Source: Ktedonobacter sp. SOSP1-85
Lineage (GTDB): Bacteria > Chloroflexota > Ktedonobacteria > Ktedonobacterales > Ktedonobacteraceae
Direction: 5' to 3'
Length of the DNA: 64,000 nt
NCBI RefSeq assembly: GCF_016587415.1
Contig: NZ_BNJI01000001.1
Coordinates: 62,001-126,000, forward strand
In this document: one piece after another, positions 55,354-63,360 of the stretch
Numbering within the stretch: the first letter of the stretch is position 1
Layout of the letters: each line of letters opens with the position of its first letter
Notes under the pieces: generated by a model
What the model was told of the DNA's origin: nothing
The model's input: only the letters and a program-made list of their open reading frames with translations
Database searches by the model: none
Position numbers and translations under genes: made by a program

Positions 55354-55378
55354 ATGTCTTTTCCTTGCTATCTCTTGG

Positions 55379-55530
55379 TTATAAGCCTGATTCTTACCCA
55401 CATCTTTTTGGAGCGTCTTCAGAAGCCAATCGCTATGGATGTGTTTGTGAAACGCCCAACAAGAGATTTGGCCTCTGGTGCTGTTCCACAAAACCCGATT
55501 GTAAGATGTGGGTAAGAATCAGGGTTATAA
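55379..55530. mobile_element. 152-bp MITE-like element with long inverted repeats
   Basis: 55379-55405 and 55504-55530 are reverse complements with one mismatch (TTATAA, one variable base, then CCTGATTCTTACCCACATCT). It has no gene. TTATAA at both edges is either part of the repeat or a palindromic target. It separates the DUF3592 gene from its original promoter region. Confidence 0.75.
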
Positions 55531-55665
55531 GTGGGGGATTGTTGCAATAATAACCTTGAATAAGGCATCTTTTTGCCACAATAAAACGCAGTGTTGCGTT
55601 GAATCACGAAACGAGAGCAATGTCTTCCTGCTCGTCGCATCCCAGCAACGAGCTCTCTGGAACAG

Positions 55666-56919
55666 TTATCCGGGCAGCTGAATAGCAGAGAGCTTTTTAT
55701 CCGCTGAGCAAATATAAAGCACTCCATCAACTACCACTGGCGTGCTGTCAATCCGACTTCCTATGTCGTATACCCACTTTACATGGCCAGAAATGGCATC
55801 AAGCGCGTAGAGATTATGATTGTAGCAACCAATATAAACTATGCCATCAGCCACTGTCGGGTCGGATAAAGTGCTACTGTCTGTCTGAGTGCTCCAAAGC
55901 AAGTTGCCAGAAGGAGCATCCAGTGCATAGACAATACCTTTATTTGAGCACAAGTAGACAACACCGTTGGCTACTGTTGGTGTGGATCGACCGATGCCAT
56001 CATCGATTGTCGAGTGGTAGACCCACTTTTTGCTGCCTGTAATAGCGTCGAGCGCGTACACATTATGGTTCTCAGAGCCAACATAAACCGTGCCATTGGC
56101 CACCATTGGCGTGTAAACCTGATCTCCGGCTTTGTAGAACCACTTCATCACGCCAGAAACAGCATCTAACGCATACAGATTATGATCCTCAGAACCGACA
56201 TACACCAGGCCGTTCGCTACCTTTGGTGAGGATGGAACGATCTCCCTTCCTGCCTTGAATGTCCATTTTAGCTGACCAGAGGCAGCATCGAGCGCATACA
56301 AATGGTGACCCTCCGCACCAGTATAGACCAGACCATTGGCTACGGTAGGTGTCGAGCTAGTTGTTCCTATCTCCCCTCCTGCCTTGAACGTCCATTTTAG
56401 CTGACCAGAGGCAGCATCGAGCGCACAGAAAGAACGATCCGCGCCAGTATAGACCAGACCATTGGCTACGACTGGAGAGGCTTGCATTGCCAAAAATCCC
56501 CCCACGTGATAAGCCCATTTTATCTGGCCGGAGATGGCGTCAAGCGCATACAACTTCTGATCAGAGGACTCAATATAAACGATGCCGTTCGCTACTGCTG
56601 GTGCAGCAAAACCATTCCCTATATTACGAACCCATTTCCTGCTTGCTCCAGAAACCCTTTTCACGGACGATTGGAAATGCTGTGAACCTGTCTGTTTCCA
56701 TACGATGCCACCGCCAATTCCAATGGCTGCTATGCCACTAACCGCTATACCGGCGAGGAGGGTACGACGGGAAATGCGATGAGGGCTGGATTTGGCTGTT
56801 TTTATTGCTGGCTTGCTCAATCTTTTGCTCCTTGTAAATGTTTCTCCAAGTTGATACTTTCTCCCAAGCTGGAATGCTTCTTCCGGAAGAGACGGTTTTG
56901 TATATTCGGGTGTTGTCAT
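55666..56919 (-). CDS. Exported PQQ-type beta-propeller protein
   Basis: 417 residues from ATG 56919 (AAAGGAG six bases upstream). It starts with PSLPEEAFQLGRKYQLGE, the motif shared with 45362-45871. A twin-arginine membrane signal (RISRRTLLAGIAVSGIAAIG) follows. Seven to eight PQQ-like blades carry YALDAxSGxxKW, with VxNGxVYxGxxDHNLYALDA repeats as in BamB and quinoprotein dehydrogenases. Dehydrogenase active-site residues and disulfides are not seen, so it is probably a non-enzymatic propeller outside the membrane. Confidence 0.87.
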   Translation of the reverse strand: MTTPEYTKPSLPEEAFQLGRKYQLGETFTRSKRLSKPAIKTAKSSPHRISRRTLLAGIAVSGIAAIGIGGGIVWKQTGSQHFQSSVKRVSGASRKWVRNIGNGFAAPAVANGIVYIESSDQKLYALDAISGQIKWAYHVGGFLAMQASPVVANGLVYTGADRSFCALDAASGQLKWTFKAGGEIGTTSSTPTVANGLVYTGAEGHHLYALDAASGQLKWTFKAGREIVPSSPKVANGLVYVGSEDHNLYALDAVSGVMKWFYKAGDQVYTPMVANGTVYVGSENHNVYALDAITGSKKWVYHSTIDDGIGRSTPTVANGVVYLCSNKGIVYALDAPSGNLLWSTQTDSSTLSDPTVADGIVYIGCYNHNLYALDAISGHVKWVYDIGSRIDSTPVVVDGVLYICSADKKLSAIQLPG

Positions 56920-56922
56920 CAT

Positions 56923-57584
56923 AGACTCCTTTTATGGATAAGGCTGTTTCTGCTTTTCCAACATCTCAGGGTAGTCTTTTGCAAACGAAAAATGGTCCGA
57001 CCAGGAGTTGAGATTCTTCAACTACCTCAACTCCTGGTACTATCTGTCTGAGGTAAGAGTCACGTCATACTGCAACAGGAAGAAAGTTTGTGTATCCATT
57101 GGTTTCTTCCACCTATCACGATGGTAAGTGAGCCACATACGGGAAAGGATCACCTTCCCACCAGCACGCACCATCCTTTTGCGATGTTCATAGTATGCCT
57201 GAGGAAGAGATTATGAGGAGATAGCGAAGAGGTATCACCAGGGTAGCAAAAGGGTGTCATTTCTCTGAACGATGAGCAAAAGACAGATCCATCCACCAGA
57301 AAGGGTGTTAGTCTACGTATCTTCCCACGAGACGCTCATGTAGGGTTACACCACCCAGGAGGAAAAAGAGTAGAATAGAGATGGAGGCTTCGATCTAGAA
57401 ATCGCGCGCAAATTGTGCCTATGAGCCAGACCACGAGGCTGATCCGGGTGAGTGCAGGAACCACCCATTGTTGCGCTGGCGAGAAGACTGTTTTTGGCCA
57501 GCAGCACGCAGAAGAGAATCTTTGTTTCTCCTCACCCATTTCGAAGGCTCCTTTTTGAAGAGAGAGGAGAACAGGAGCATTGAG
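56923..57584. other. Intergenic region with a DinB-promoter duplicate
   Basis: 57060-57325 repeats 51440-51700 (first about 11 codons of DinB plus its upstream region). The remainder 57326-57584 has no supported gene; a frame on the minus strand is low-quality. It leads into an IS110 relic. Confidence 0.5.
57060..57325. repeat. Imperfect direct repeat of the DinB 5' region
   Basis: Matches 51440-51700 with scattered substitutions; it includes coding for MDTQTFFLLQYDV on the minus strand without any continuation. It brackets a 5.4-kb segment holding the STAND regulator, DUF3592 and PQQ genes. Confidence 0.8.
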
Positions 57585-57680
57585 ATGGAGATCATCTATA
57601 CAAATTGTGCAGGTCTGGATGTACACAAGAAGACCGTGAAAGCCTGTCTCTTGACACAAACGTCTAATGACGGTTGTGTT
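57585..57680 (+). pseudogene. N-terminal fragment of an IS110-family transposase
   Basis: ATG 57585 follows GGAGAACAGGAGC and reads MEIIYTNCAGLDVHKKTVKA then CLLTQ, the start of IS110 transposases including the first RuvC-like Asp (GLDVHKK). After about 28 residues the family pattern stops near the junction with the IS6 relic. Confidence 0.8.
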
Positions 57681-57732
57681 GCAAGAAATGAGAGCGAGAG
57701 AAGCACGCAAAGGTATTTCCATCTTGCTGAGT

Positions 57733-58380
57733 TTAGGCCACTGCCCCAAACAGCCTAGCGATGAACGCTGCTTGACTGAGGCTATCTCCTTTGTCCACCT
57801 TTGGCACTTGTCCTTTTCTCAGCATGTGCATCACCTCGTATCCCTGTAGCGTTCTCCACGCGGTCTCGAACGAAAAGAAGCCCATGCCTGGCTTGACCAG
57901 GCGTTTGATGAACCGATGATCCTGTTCGACCAGATTATTGGGATATTTGTTCTGCCGGAGTTCACACGAAGCCGGAACAGCCCTTGCTGCATTCAGTTCA
58001 TTGAGCGCTTTCGGGTAGGCAGCGTTTTTGTCTACCGTGATCATGCGGGGGATGCTTGTGTGGGAAGCATTCAAAGCCTTCCCCAAAAAGCGCTTGGCGG
58101 CTTGCGTATCACGAGTAGTGCTCAGATGAAACTCGAGCGTATTCCCCTGGAAGTCCACCGCGCGATACAAGTACATCCAGACGCCCTTGACGTTCACATA
58201 CGTCTCGTCAACGCGCCAAGAATCGCTCGTGGTCTTCAGATGAGGACGGCAGCGCTTCTTCAACTCGGGAGCGTAGCGCTGGACCCAGCGGTAGATGGTG
58301 GTATGATCCACCTGCAGACCCCGCTCGCGCATCATCAGGGAGTCACGCTCTTTTGAAAAGTCTGCGCATCTCATTTGCAA
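57733..58380 (-). pseudogene. IS6-family transposase with altered N-terminus
   Basis: From MMRERGLQVDHTTIYRWVQR onward it is a normal IS6 protein with all catalytic residues: Asp in SWRVDETYVNVKG, Asp in PRMITVDKNAAYPKAL, Glu in NLVEQDHRFIKRL. The first 16 residues (MLQMRCADFSKERDSL) replace the usual start and helix 1. They are encoded by the left arm and loop of an inverted duplication (58339-58407). The catalytic domain may be intact but the missing N-terminus probably inactivates it. Confidence 0.82.
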
Positions 58381-58407
58381 CAAGCTTTTTCAAAAGAGCG
58401 TGACTCC
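58339..58407. repeat. 21-bp inverted repeat at the truncated IS6 end
   Basis: 58339-58359 (GGAGTCACGCTCTTTTGAAAA) is written in the other sense at 58387-58407 with a 27-nt centre. The left arm lies in the transposase coding region and the right arm outside it, so a small inverted duplication formed at the break point. Confidence 0.8.
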
Positions 58408-58614
58408 TTGACCTGGTGGAAGGGCAAAAATGATCAGATGGAGAAAAAACGAGCTTACTGGAGCAGATCGCGCTGGTCAGTATCTGGGGAGTGTCCGGCA
58501 ACCATCGGGAGCCAAGCCGACCAGAGCGAAAGGTTTGACCCGCCAGGGGGAAGCAAGAGAAAAAACAAAAGCGAAGCGCCAGTTTTTTGGCACTTCACTT
58601 CTCAAACCGTCACG

Positions 58615-59094
58615 CTACTCTTGCTGTGGCGATTCGCCACGCTGCCCTTGCCGTGCTGGCGTCAGACCGAGTTGCTCCCGCAATCCCAGAGCATCGTAGT
58701 AGCTGTGCTGGGTGACAATCTCGTTGTTGCTGATGCGATACACATCGCAGCAGCGCAGTTCGATTTTGCGGTTTGTTGGCTGAATGTTGCCTTTCAGGGT
58801 GTGCAGAACGCCGCTATGCGTCCCGCGACTGATGAACTCAACAGCGGCTTGATCGTTGGTCGCGACGACATTCGTGATCTCGTTCGAGCTTTCAGGAAAA
58901 GCGATACTCCAATTGAGGAGGCATTGCTTAAAGCCTTCCTTCCCCCGACATATATGGCCAGTTGAAGCGTTCAACGCTTCGCAGTTTTCAGAGACAAGCA
59001 TGCTTATTTTATCGAGCCAATCCGCGTCAGTTTGATGGGCATTGTACAGGCTATAGAGGGTACGTACAAGGGTGGCTGCATCATGAATAACCAT
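58615..59094 (-). CDS. SnoaL/NTF2-like protein
   Basis: 159 residues from ATG 59094. The NTF2-like fold is suggested by an N-terminal helix (AATLVRTLYSLYNAHQTDAD), the conserved turn RGKEGFKQCLLNWSIAFPES, and beta strands AAVEFISRGTHSGVLHTLKG and IELRCCDVYRISNNEIVTQH then SYYDALGLREQLG. This is the pattern of SnoaL-like ester cyclases and delta-5-ketosteroid-isomerase relatives; the catalytic role is not assignable. Confidence 0.82.
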   Translation of the reverse strand: MVIHDAATLVRTLYSLYNAHQTDADWLDKISMLVSENCEALNASTGHICRGKEGFKQCLLNWSIAFPESSNEITNVVATNDQAAVEFISRGTHSGVLHTLKGNIQPTNRKIELRCCDVYRISNNEIVTQHSYYDALGLREQLGLTPARQGQRGESPQQE

Positions 59095-59696
59095 AGGTGG
59101 TGATCCTTTCTGTGGTGACACTGATCATCGTCCAATGCCTCCTTGCCTCTCCAGAAAACAGACTCTGGTTATCCCCACCATCTAGTATAAAAGTTCCTGG
59201 CAAACCCAGCACTGTTCCTCTTGTAAAGTACGGTGAGCGTTTAGGCAGGAATTCCGGTTTAGTGGCTACACGCTCTGCTGGTTCATCCAGGGTGGGCTAG
59301 CCCACCCTGGATGAACCAGCAGAGCGTGTAGGAGCACAAGCCTCCAAGCCACAATTGCGCCAGATTCGCGCAGGGCGATAAACCGCAGTGATGCCGAAAC
59401 AGAAACCGTATTTTACACCTCTCACATCTGTCTGAACAGGGGTCCTGGTAATCAAGAAGCTTTCTGCGCAAGGTGCGAATGCAACGAGGGGAGTGGATGG
59501 AAAAAGAGAGCAAACATCCATCAGGAAATCAAGGAGCCTCGTTGACACCCTGGCAAAAGAGCGCCAAATCACAATTGAGCACGCTTGTTGAAGGAACACA
59601 TTCTCCATTTACGCGAGAGTGTCCCTGTTGCAATCTTTCTGCGCAGGGTCATCGCCAAATAGCGTGACTCGCTGATCATCTCTTCCAGATCGCGGT
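59095..59696. other. Intergenic region containing a 66-bp palindrome and degraded coding sequence
   Basis: 59266-59331 is a perfect palindrome. From about 59490 to 59696 the plus strand holds frames with stops that precede the helicase relic and look like its decayed upstream part (IAKxRDSLIISSRSR near 59650). Confidence 0.5.
59266..59331. repeat. Perfect 66-bp palindrome without loop
   Basis: Symmetry centre between 59298 and 59299; 33 bp on each side are exact reverse complements. Such uninterrupted palindromes are unstable in replicating DNA, so this one is recent, protected, or an assembly or replication artefact. Confidence 0.95.
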
Positions 59697-60259
59697 AGCT
59701 TAAAGCGTACCTTGAGCAGCATTGCGGAGCCGAGCAAACCTATATCTTAGGTGAAAAGCCCCAAAAGCGTCTCCGGCTGAGCCAGGAAGCTCGTAATATT
59801 GTCCTGAATCATTTTCAGCAGCTTCCTCTTCAGCCCTCACCCGTCTTCCGCGGATGGGAAAAATGGCTAAAAGGTTCTTCCCCATATCTTCCAGTCACTT
59901 TCGATGCTACGTGTGCGGCGGACAAAAGGGAGATTACATTTCTGAATGCCATCCACCCCCTGCCCCAGCAAGCAGCTCGAACCTTCGGAAAAAACGAAGT
60001 GCTCTATACTGCTTTTTCAGTGATTGATCCTTCCTTTCCTTCGGGAATGCATCACTTTGGCATCTGGCTTTGGCAAAAGGTTGGCATCCGCGATGAGGTC
60101 GTCTTTCAGCCGATTTGTAATACTCAAGCCATAACAGATCATTTTCTCGAGGTACTCGAACACGGCTTGCCCATCCAATCAGGAGAAATACAATTACCCG
60201 ATCAGGCCGTCTTTGACCAGCTCGACGTCAATCACCAGAGCCTATGGAGCAAAGTGTGA
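59697..60259 (+). pseudogene. C-terminal relic of an SNF2-type helicase
   Basis: The frame is open from 59697 to 60259 (187 residues) but has no start with a ribosome site and is preceded by stops. It reads KRLRLSQEARNIVLNHFQQL, then VTFDATCAADKREITFLNAI, HPLPQQAARTFGKNEVLYTA, FPSGMHHFGIWLWQKVGIRD. The FLNAIHPLxxQAA and IWLWQKxGI blocks are those found after the helicase domain in large SNF2/RapA-like proteins, including ones in phage-defence loci. The helicase motifs are missing. The assignment is by recalled family pattern only. Confidence 0.55.
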
Positions 60260-60283
60260 TTTTACCCCCATGTAGGCCGCTTT

Positions 60284-60475
60284 TGTGAAGCATATCCTGG
60301 CCCCATTTCACGCTCCCAAGCCGGTTGAGGGCTATCAGGTATCAATGTGTTGTGAAGCATCTTTTGGCCGTGAGTCCGCATTGTGCAGCATATCGTGGCC
60401 GTGCGTCATCACATTGCCTTATCATCGGCTTTAGCGCTCTTGCCGCGAATATTCACGGCCACGATATGCTGCACA
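60284..60475. repeat. Array of TGTGAAGCATATC.TGGCC motif, three direct plus one inverted copy
   Basis: Direct copies at 60284-60302, 60351-60370 and 60382-60403; inverted copy at 60454-60475. The last two are identical over 22 bp and form a 94-bp MITE-like unit. Confidence 0.75.
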
Positions 60476-60512
60476 GGCCATCAAATAGTTCACATATTCG
60501 CGCGGCATGGCT

Positions 60513-60686
60513 GGTAAATAAGGTGAAGAGCGAGCAGGTTTTTAGGGTCTTGGTCACTTTCGGTGGAAAAACACAACAAAAGATCACGGCAGAAGCCACC
60601 CAAGCCCTTTCTTTTCAACTGTTGATGAGCTTTTCCACCGAAAATGAACAAGAGCCGGTTTTTAGGTCAAGAGTGAGCAATCAGCG
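60513..60686. repeat. Flipped-core composite repeat, copy 1
   Basis: Flank A 60513-60545, core 60546-60656, flank B 60657-60686. The core begins and ends with imperfect 26-bp inverted repeats (GGTCTTGGTCACTTTCGGTG and its counterpart). Flanks A and B recur inverted around 61878-61988, but the core recurs in the same direction. Confidence 0.85.
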
Positions 60687-60878
60687 TGAAGCCTGAGCAC
60701 CAGTATCCATGTTTGCTGGAGAAACTTCTCTTCACCTCATTTCTTCGACGAGCGTTTTGTAAATTGTCCGCTTTCTAGCTCTAAGCTCGTACCACGGCGA
60801 TGAGATAAACCAGGTATGTGGTAACAAGCAGGCCACCAATCATACGAGGAATCTTTCCATGCCAGATCAGAGAAAGGC

Positions 60879-61394
60879 TCAGCAGTCGAACGCCGACCAG
60901 CAGATGTCGTTTCGCAACCGCTGATCATCCAGGACCAGTTCGCGGATCGCGTCTGGGAGCTGGTCACGCTGCCATCGGCACTCGAGCCGCCCGGAGTTCT
61001 CACCCTCGCCTTCAGGAGCGGCTGCACGCGCCGCCTTGATGGCGTAGGCCGCAGCACCGAGCTCGTGTGCGGCAACATGCGCCACCACCGCCGCCTGGCC
61101 GGCGGCATATGCAGCGTGCCGAGCGGCTCCGCTCAACTCTCTTGCCGCAGCCATGGCATGGCCACCCGCCGCGCGGGACTGAGACATCCTGATCTCGCCT
61201 CGCGCCCATGCCCGAGCCTGAGCGATTGCTTGGCGAGGCCGCAGGTCTGAAGGTTGCGCCGACTCGAACAGGTGCAGGACGTGTTCCGCACACGTTGCGG
61301 CCCACAGGGCGAGCAGCTGATGGTCGTCGTCTGTGAGCGTCCCCCCGCGGCGGATGGTGATGAAGCGAGGGTCGCGGTCTTTCGGAAGGATCAT
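60879..61394 (-). CDS. Imm5-like putative immunity protein
   Basis: 171 residues; AAAGGGG lies before the ATG. MILPKDRDPRFITIRRGGTL, TDDDHQLLALWAATCAEHVL and the Ala-rich helix block AARHAAYAAGQAAVVAHVAA, then CRWQRDQLPDAIRELVLDDQ, match proteins annotated in other actinobacteria and Chloroflexota as Imm-5-like immunity proteins. Such proteins neutralise a partner toxin in polymorphic toxin systems, but no toxin gene is next to it. The name comes from domain similarity and may not reflect function. It lies between two inverted flank repeats (60657-60686 and 61847-61876). Confidence 0.75.
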   Translation of the reverse strand: MILPKDRDPRFITIRRGGTLTDDDHQLLALWAATCAEHVLHLFESAQPSDLRPRQAIAQARAWARGEIRMSQSRAAGGHAMAAARELSGAARHAAYAAGQAAVVAHVAAHELGAAAYAIKAARAAAPEGEGENSGRLECRWQRDQLPDAIRELVLDDQRLRNDICWSAFDC

Positions 61395-61846
61395 GGCTAC
61401 ACCCCTTTCAAATTATCAAAAAAGAAGAGGACTGGGGCTGGACGCCGATATGAGATTTGACCTTGCTCATGTCCTCACCAACATTGACATCAGCTCCGAT
61501 CCAAACTGGCCGGGCTTTTTCTGGATCACGTCTCTACTGTACGACACTGATGCAAGAAGAGAGGGTAGAAAGAAAGAAAGGCGCGTGCGTATGGACAGGA
61601 ATAGATCTGAGCCTGCTCAATATGCTTGGAGTTCTGTGAGAGAACGAGGAGTGTATCACAAAAAGCCTCAAGTTCGGACTTGAGAGTTTTACATGAAGCT
61701 TGGCATCGCTTGACGCACTATCGAGTCGCGGCTTCGGCTGCTGGAATGAGCGTTGGGTCCCCCTTTTTATTTACAACATTTCCTCCTGATACCCTAGATA
61801 TGGAGTGGCTTCTCAAGTGGCGAGTGGTTGTGTTGCTCACTCTTGG
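61395..61846. other. Intergenic region, nothing recognised
   Basis: Frames in this stretch have no ribosome site or family pattern. It separates the Imm5-like gene from the second composite repeat. Confidence 0.4.
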
Positions 61847-62020
61847 CGCTGATTGCTCACTCTTGACCCAAAAACCGGGTCTTGGTCACTTTCGGTGGAA
61901 AAACTCAGCAAAAGATCACGGCAGAAGCCACCCAAGCTCTCTCTTTTCAATTGATGATGAGCTTTTCCACCGAAAATGAACAAGAGCCCAAAAACCTGCT
62001 CGCTCTTCACCTTATTTACC
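61847..62020. repeat. Flipped-core composite repeat, copy 2
   Basis: Flank B inverted 61847-61877, core 61878-61988 in the same orientation as at 60546-60656, flank A inverted 61989-62020. Core copies are about 90 percent identical. Confidence 0.85.
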
Positions 62021-62064
62021 AATGGCTTCCTACGCGGAACGTCCGCGCTAACTCAAAATGGCTC

Positions 62065-62285
62065 TGTGAAGCATATGTTGGCAGCAGGTAGGCCCACTTT
62101 TGCGCCAGAAGCATCTGGATGAGATGCACAGCTCTCCAAAGCTGTATTTTCATTAAGTACGCTTCAGGTAAGTCTAGAACTGGCCTGAGCCACTATTCAG
62201 ACGCAAATGTGGTTTGTGAAGCATATCGTGCTGATGCGCCTGTGAAGCATATCATGGACAAGTTTTGCCACATTATGCTTCAACG
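62065..62285. repeat. Array of TGTGAAGCATAT motif, three direct plus one inverted copy
   Basis: Direct copies at 62065-62083, 62215-62233 and 62241-62259; inverted copy at 62264-62285. Same motif class and same order as at 60284 and 23121. Confidence 0.65.
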
Positions 62286-62365
62286 TTCAATTGGAACAGA
62301 AAGTTGGAATAGGGACATAACCCAAAAAGGGGTAACGCATCGAAGCCTCAAAACAGTGCGCTTGA

Positions 62366-63160
62366 TTACGGAACGACCAACCCTCCGTCAACAGGCAGTG
62401 TAACGCCAGTGACATAAGACGCCTCGTCTGAACATAACCAGAGGGCTGCTTGTGCCACTTCTTCAGGCTCAGCCATTCGTCCCATAGGTATTGCACCCGT
62501 GAGATAGTGTTCGACCTGTGGATCGGCTACGAGCCATCGCTCCATCATGCTCGTTAATGTAGGACCAGGAGCAATGGCATTGATGCGAATATGCTTTTGC
62601 GCATACTCCAGTGCTGCTACTTTCGTGAGCCCAATGACCCCATGTTTGCTCGCGATATAGGCACCGTTTCCTACACCCCCAACTAATCCCCCGACGGAAC
62701 TCGTATTTACAATCGCTCCCCCTCCACCCGCAAGCATGGCTGGGATCTCATATTTCATGGAAAGGAACACACCTCTAAGGTTGATTGCCTGCACATGGTC
62801 AAATTCCTCCTCAGTGATCGAGATCAATGGCTTCGCAATGCCAATGCCAGCATTGTTGAAAGCAATATCGAGCCGTCCGTAGGTCTCAATCGCTTTTCTG
62901 ACTAAGGTCTCAAGAGAAGTTGCTTCAGCAACATTGGTTCGTACGGCCATCGCCTCACCTCCATCAGCCTTAATCTCCGCTACGATGCTGACGATGTCCT
63001 CTTTACTGCGCGCTGCCAGCACGACAGTGGCACCTTCTCTGGCGAAGAGACGTGCCGCAGTTGCCCCAATCCCTCGACTCGCACCAGTGATGATAGCGAC
63101 TTTCCCCTCCAAACGGCGACACCTGTGTTGTTTCGTTTCACTTGTATTCAGTCTCATCAT
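62366..63160 (-). CDS. Short-chain dehydrogenase/reductase (classical SDR)
   Basis: 264 residues. The cofactor motif is AIITGASRGIGATAARLF, the NNAG motif LDIAFNNAGIGIAKP, and the catalytic Ser-Tyr-Lys are in VNTSSVGGLVGGVGN and AYIASKHGVIGLTKVAALEY. The C-terminal PGPTLTSMMERW and VTGVTLPVDGG are normal for classical SDRs of the FabG type. An Arg after the second strand (AARSK) suggests NADP(H). The substrate is unknown. It is transcribed away from the molybdopterin gene's 5' end but on the same strand, 200 bp after it. Confidence 0.95.
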   Translation of the reverse strand: MMRLNTSETKQHRCRRLEGKVAIITGASRGIGATAARLFAREGATVVLAARSKEDIVSIVAEIKADGGEAMAVRTNVAEATSLETLVRKAIETYGRLDIAFNNAGIGIAKPLISITEEEFDHVQAINLRGVFLSMKYEIPAMLAGGGGAIVNTSSVGGLVGGVGNGAYIASKHGVIGLTKVAALEYAQKHIRINAIAPGPTLTSMMERWLVADPQVEHYLTGAIPMGRMAEPEEVAQAALWLCSDEASYVTGVTLPVDGGLVVP

Positions 63161-63360
63161 TATATTTGTATATTAATCCTTTTAGAGCTTTTTTTTGCCT
63201 ATCTTTTACGTCTTTTCTTCACTGCTCCAATGGGTAAGAGAAGCTCGTCTCCTCAGGCTTCTTCTCCGATTTCTTTGGTTCTCTCCGCAGCTATGGATCT
63301 GGATGATTCATAGCTTCTCGATCTTTCATAGATCCTCTCCGTGTTCTGCGTTCCCTTTCT

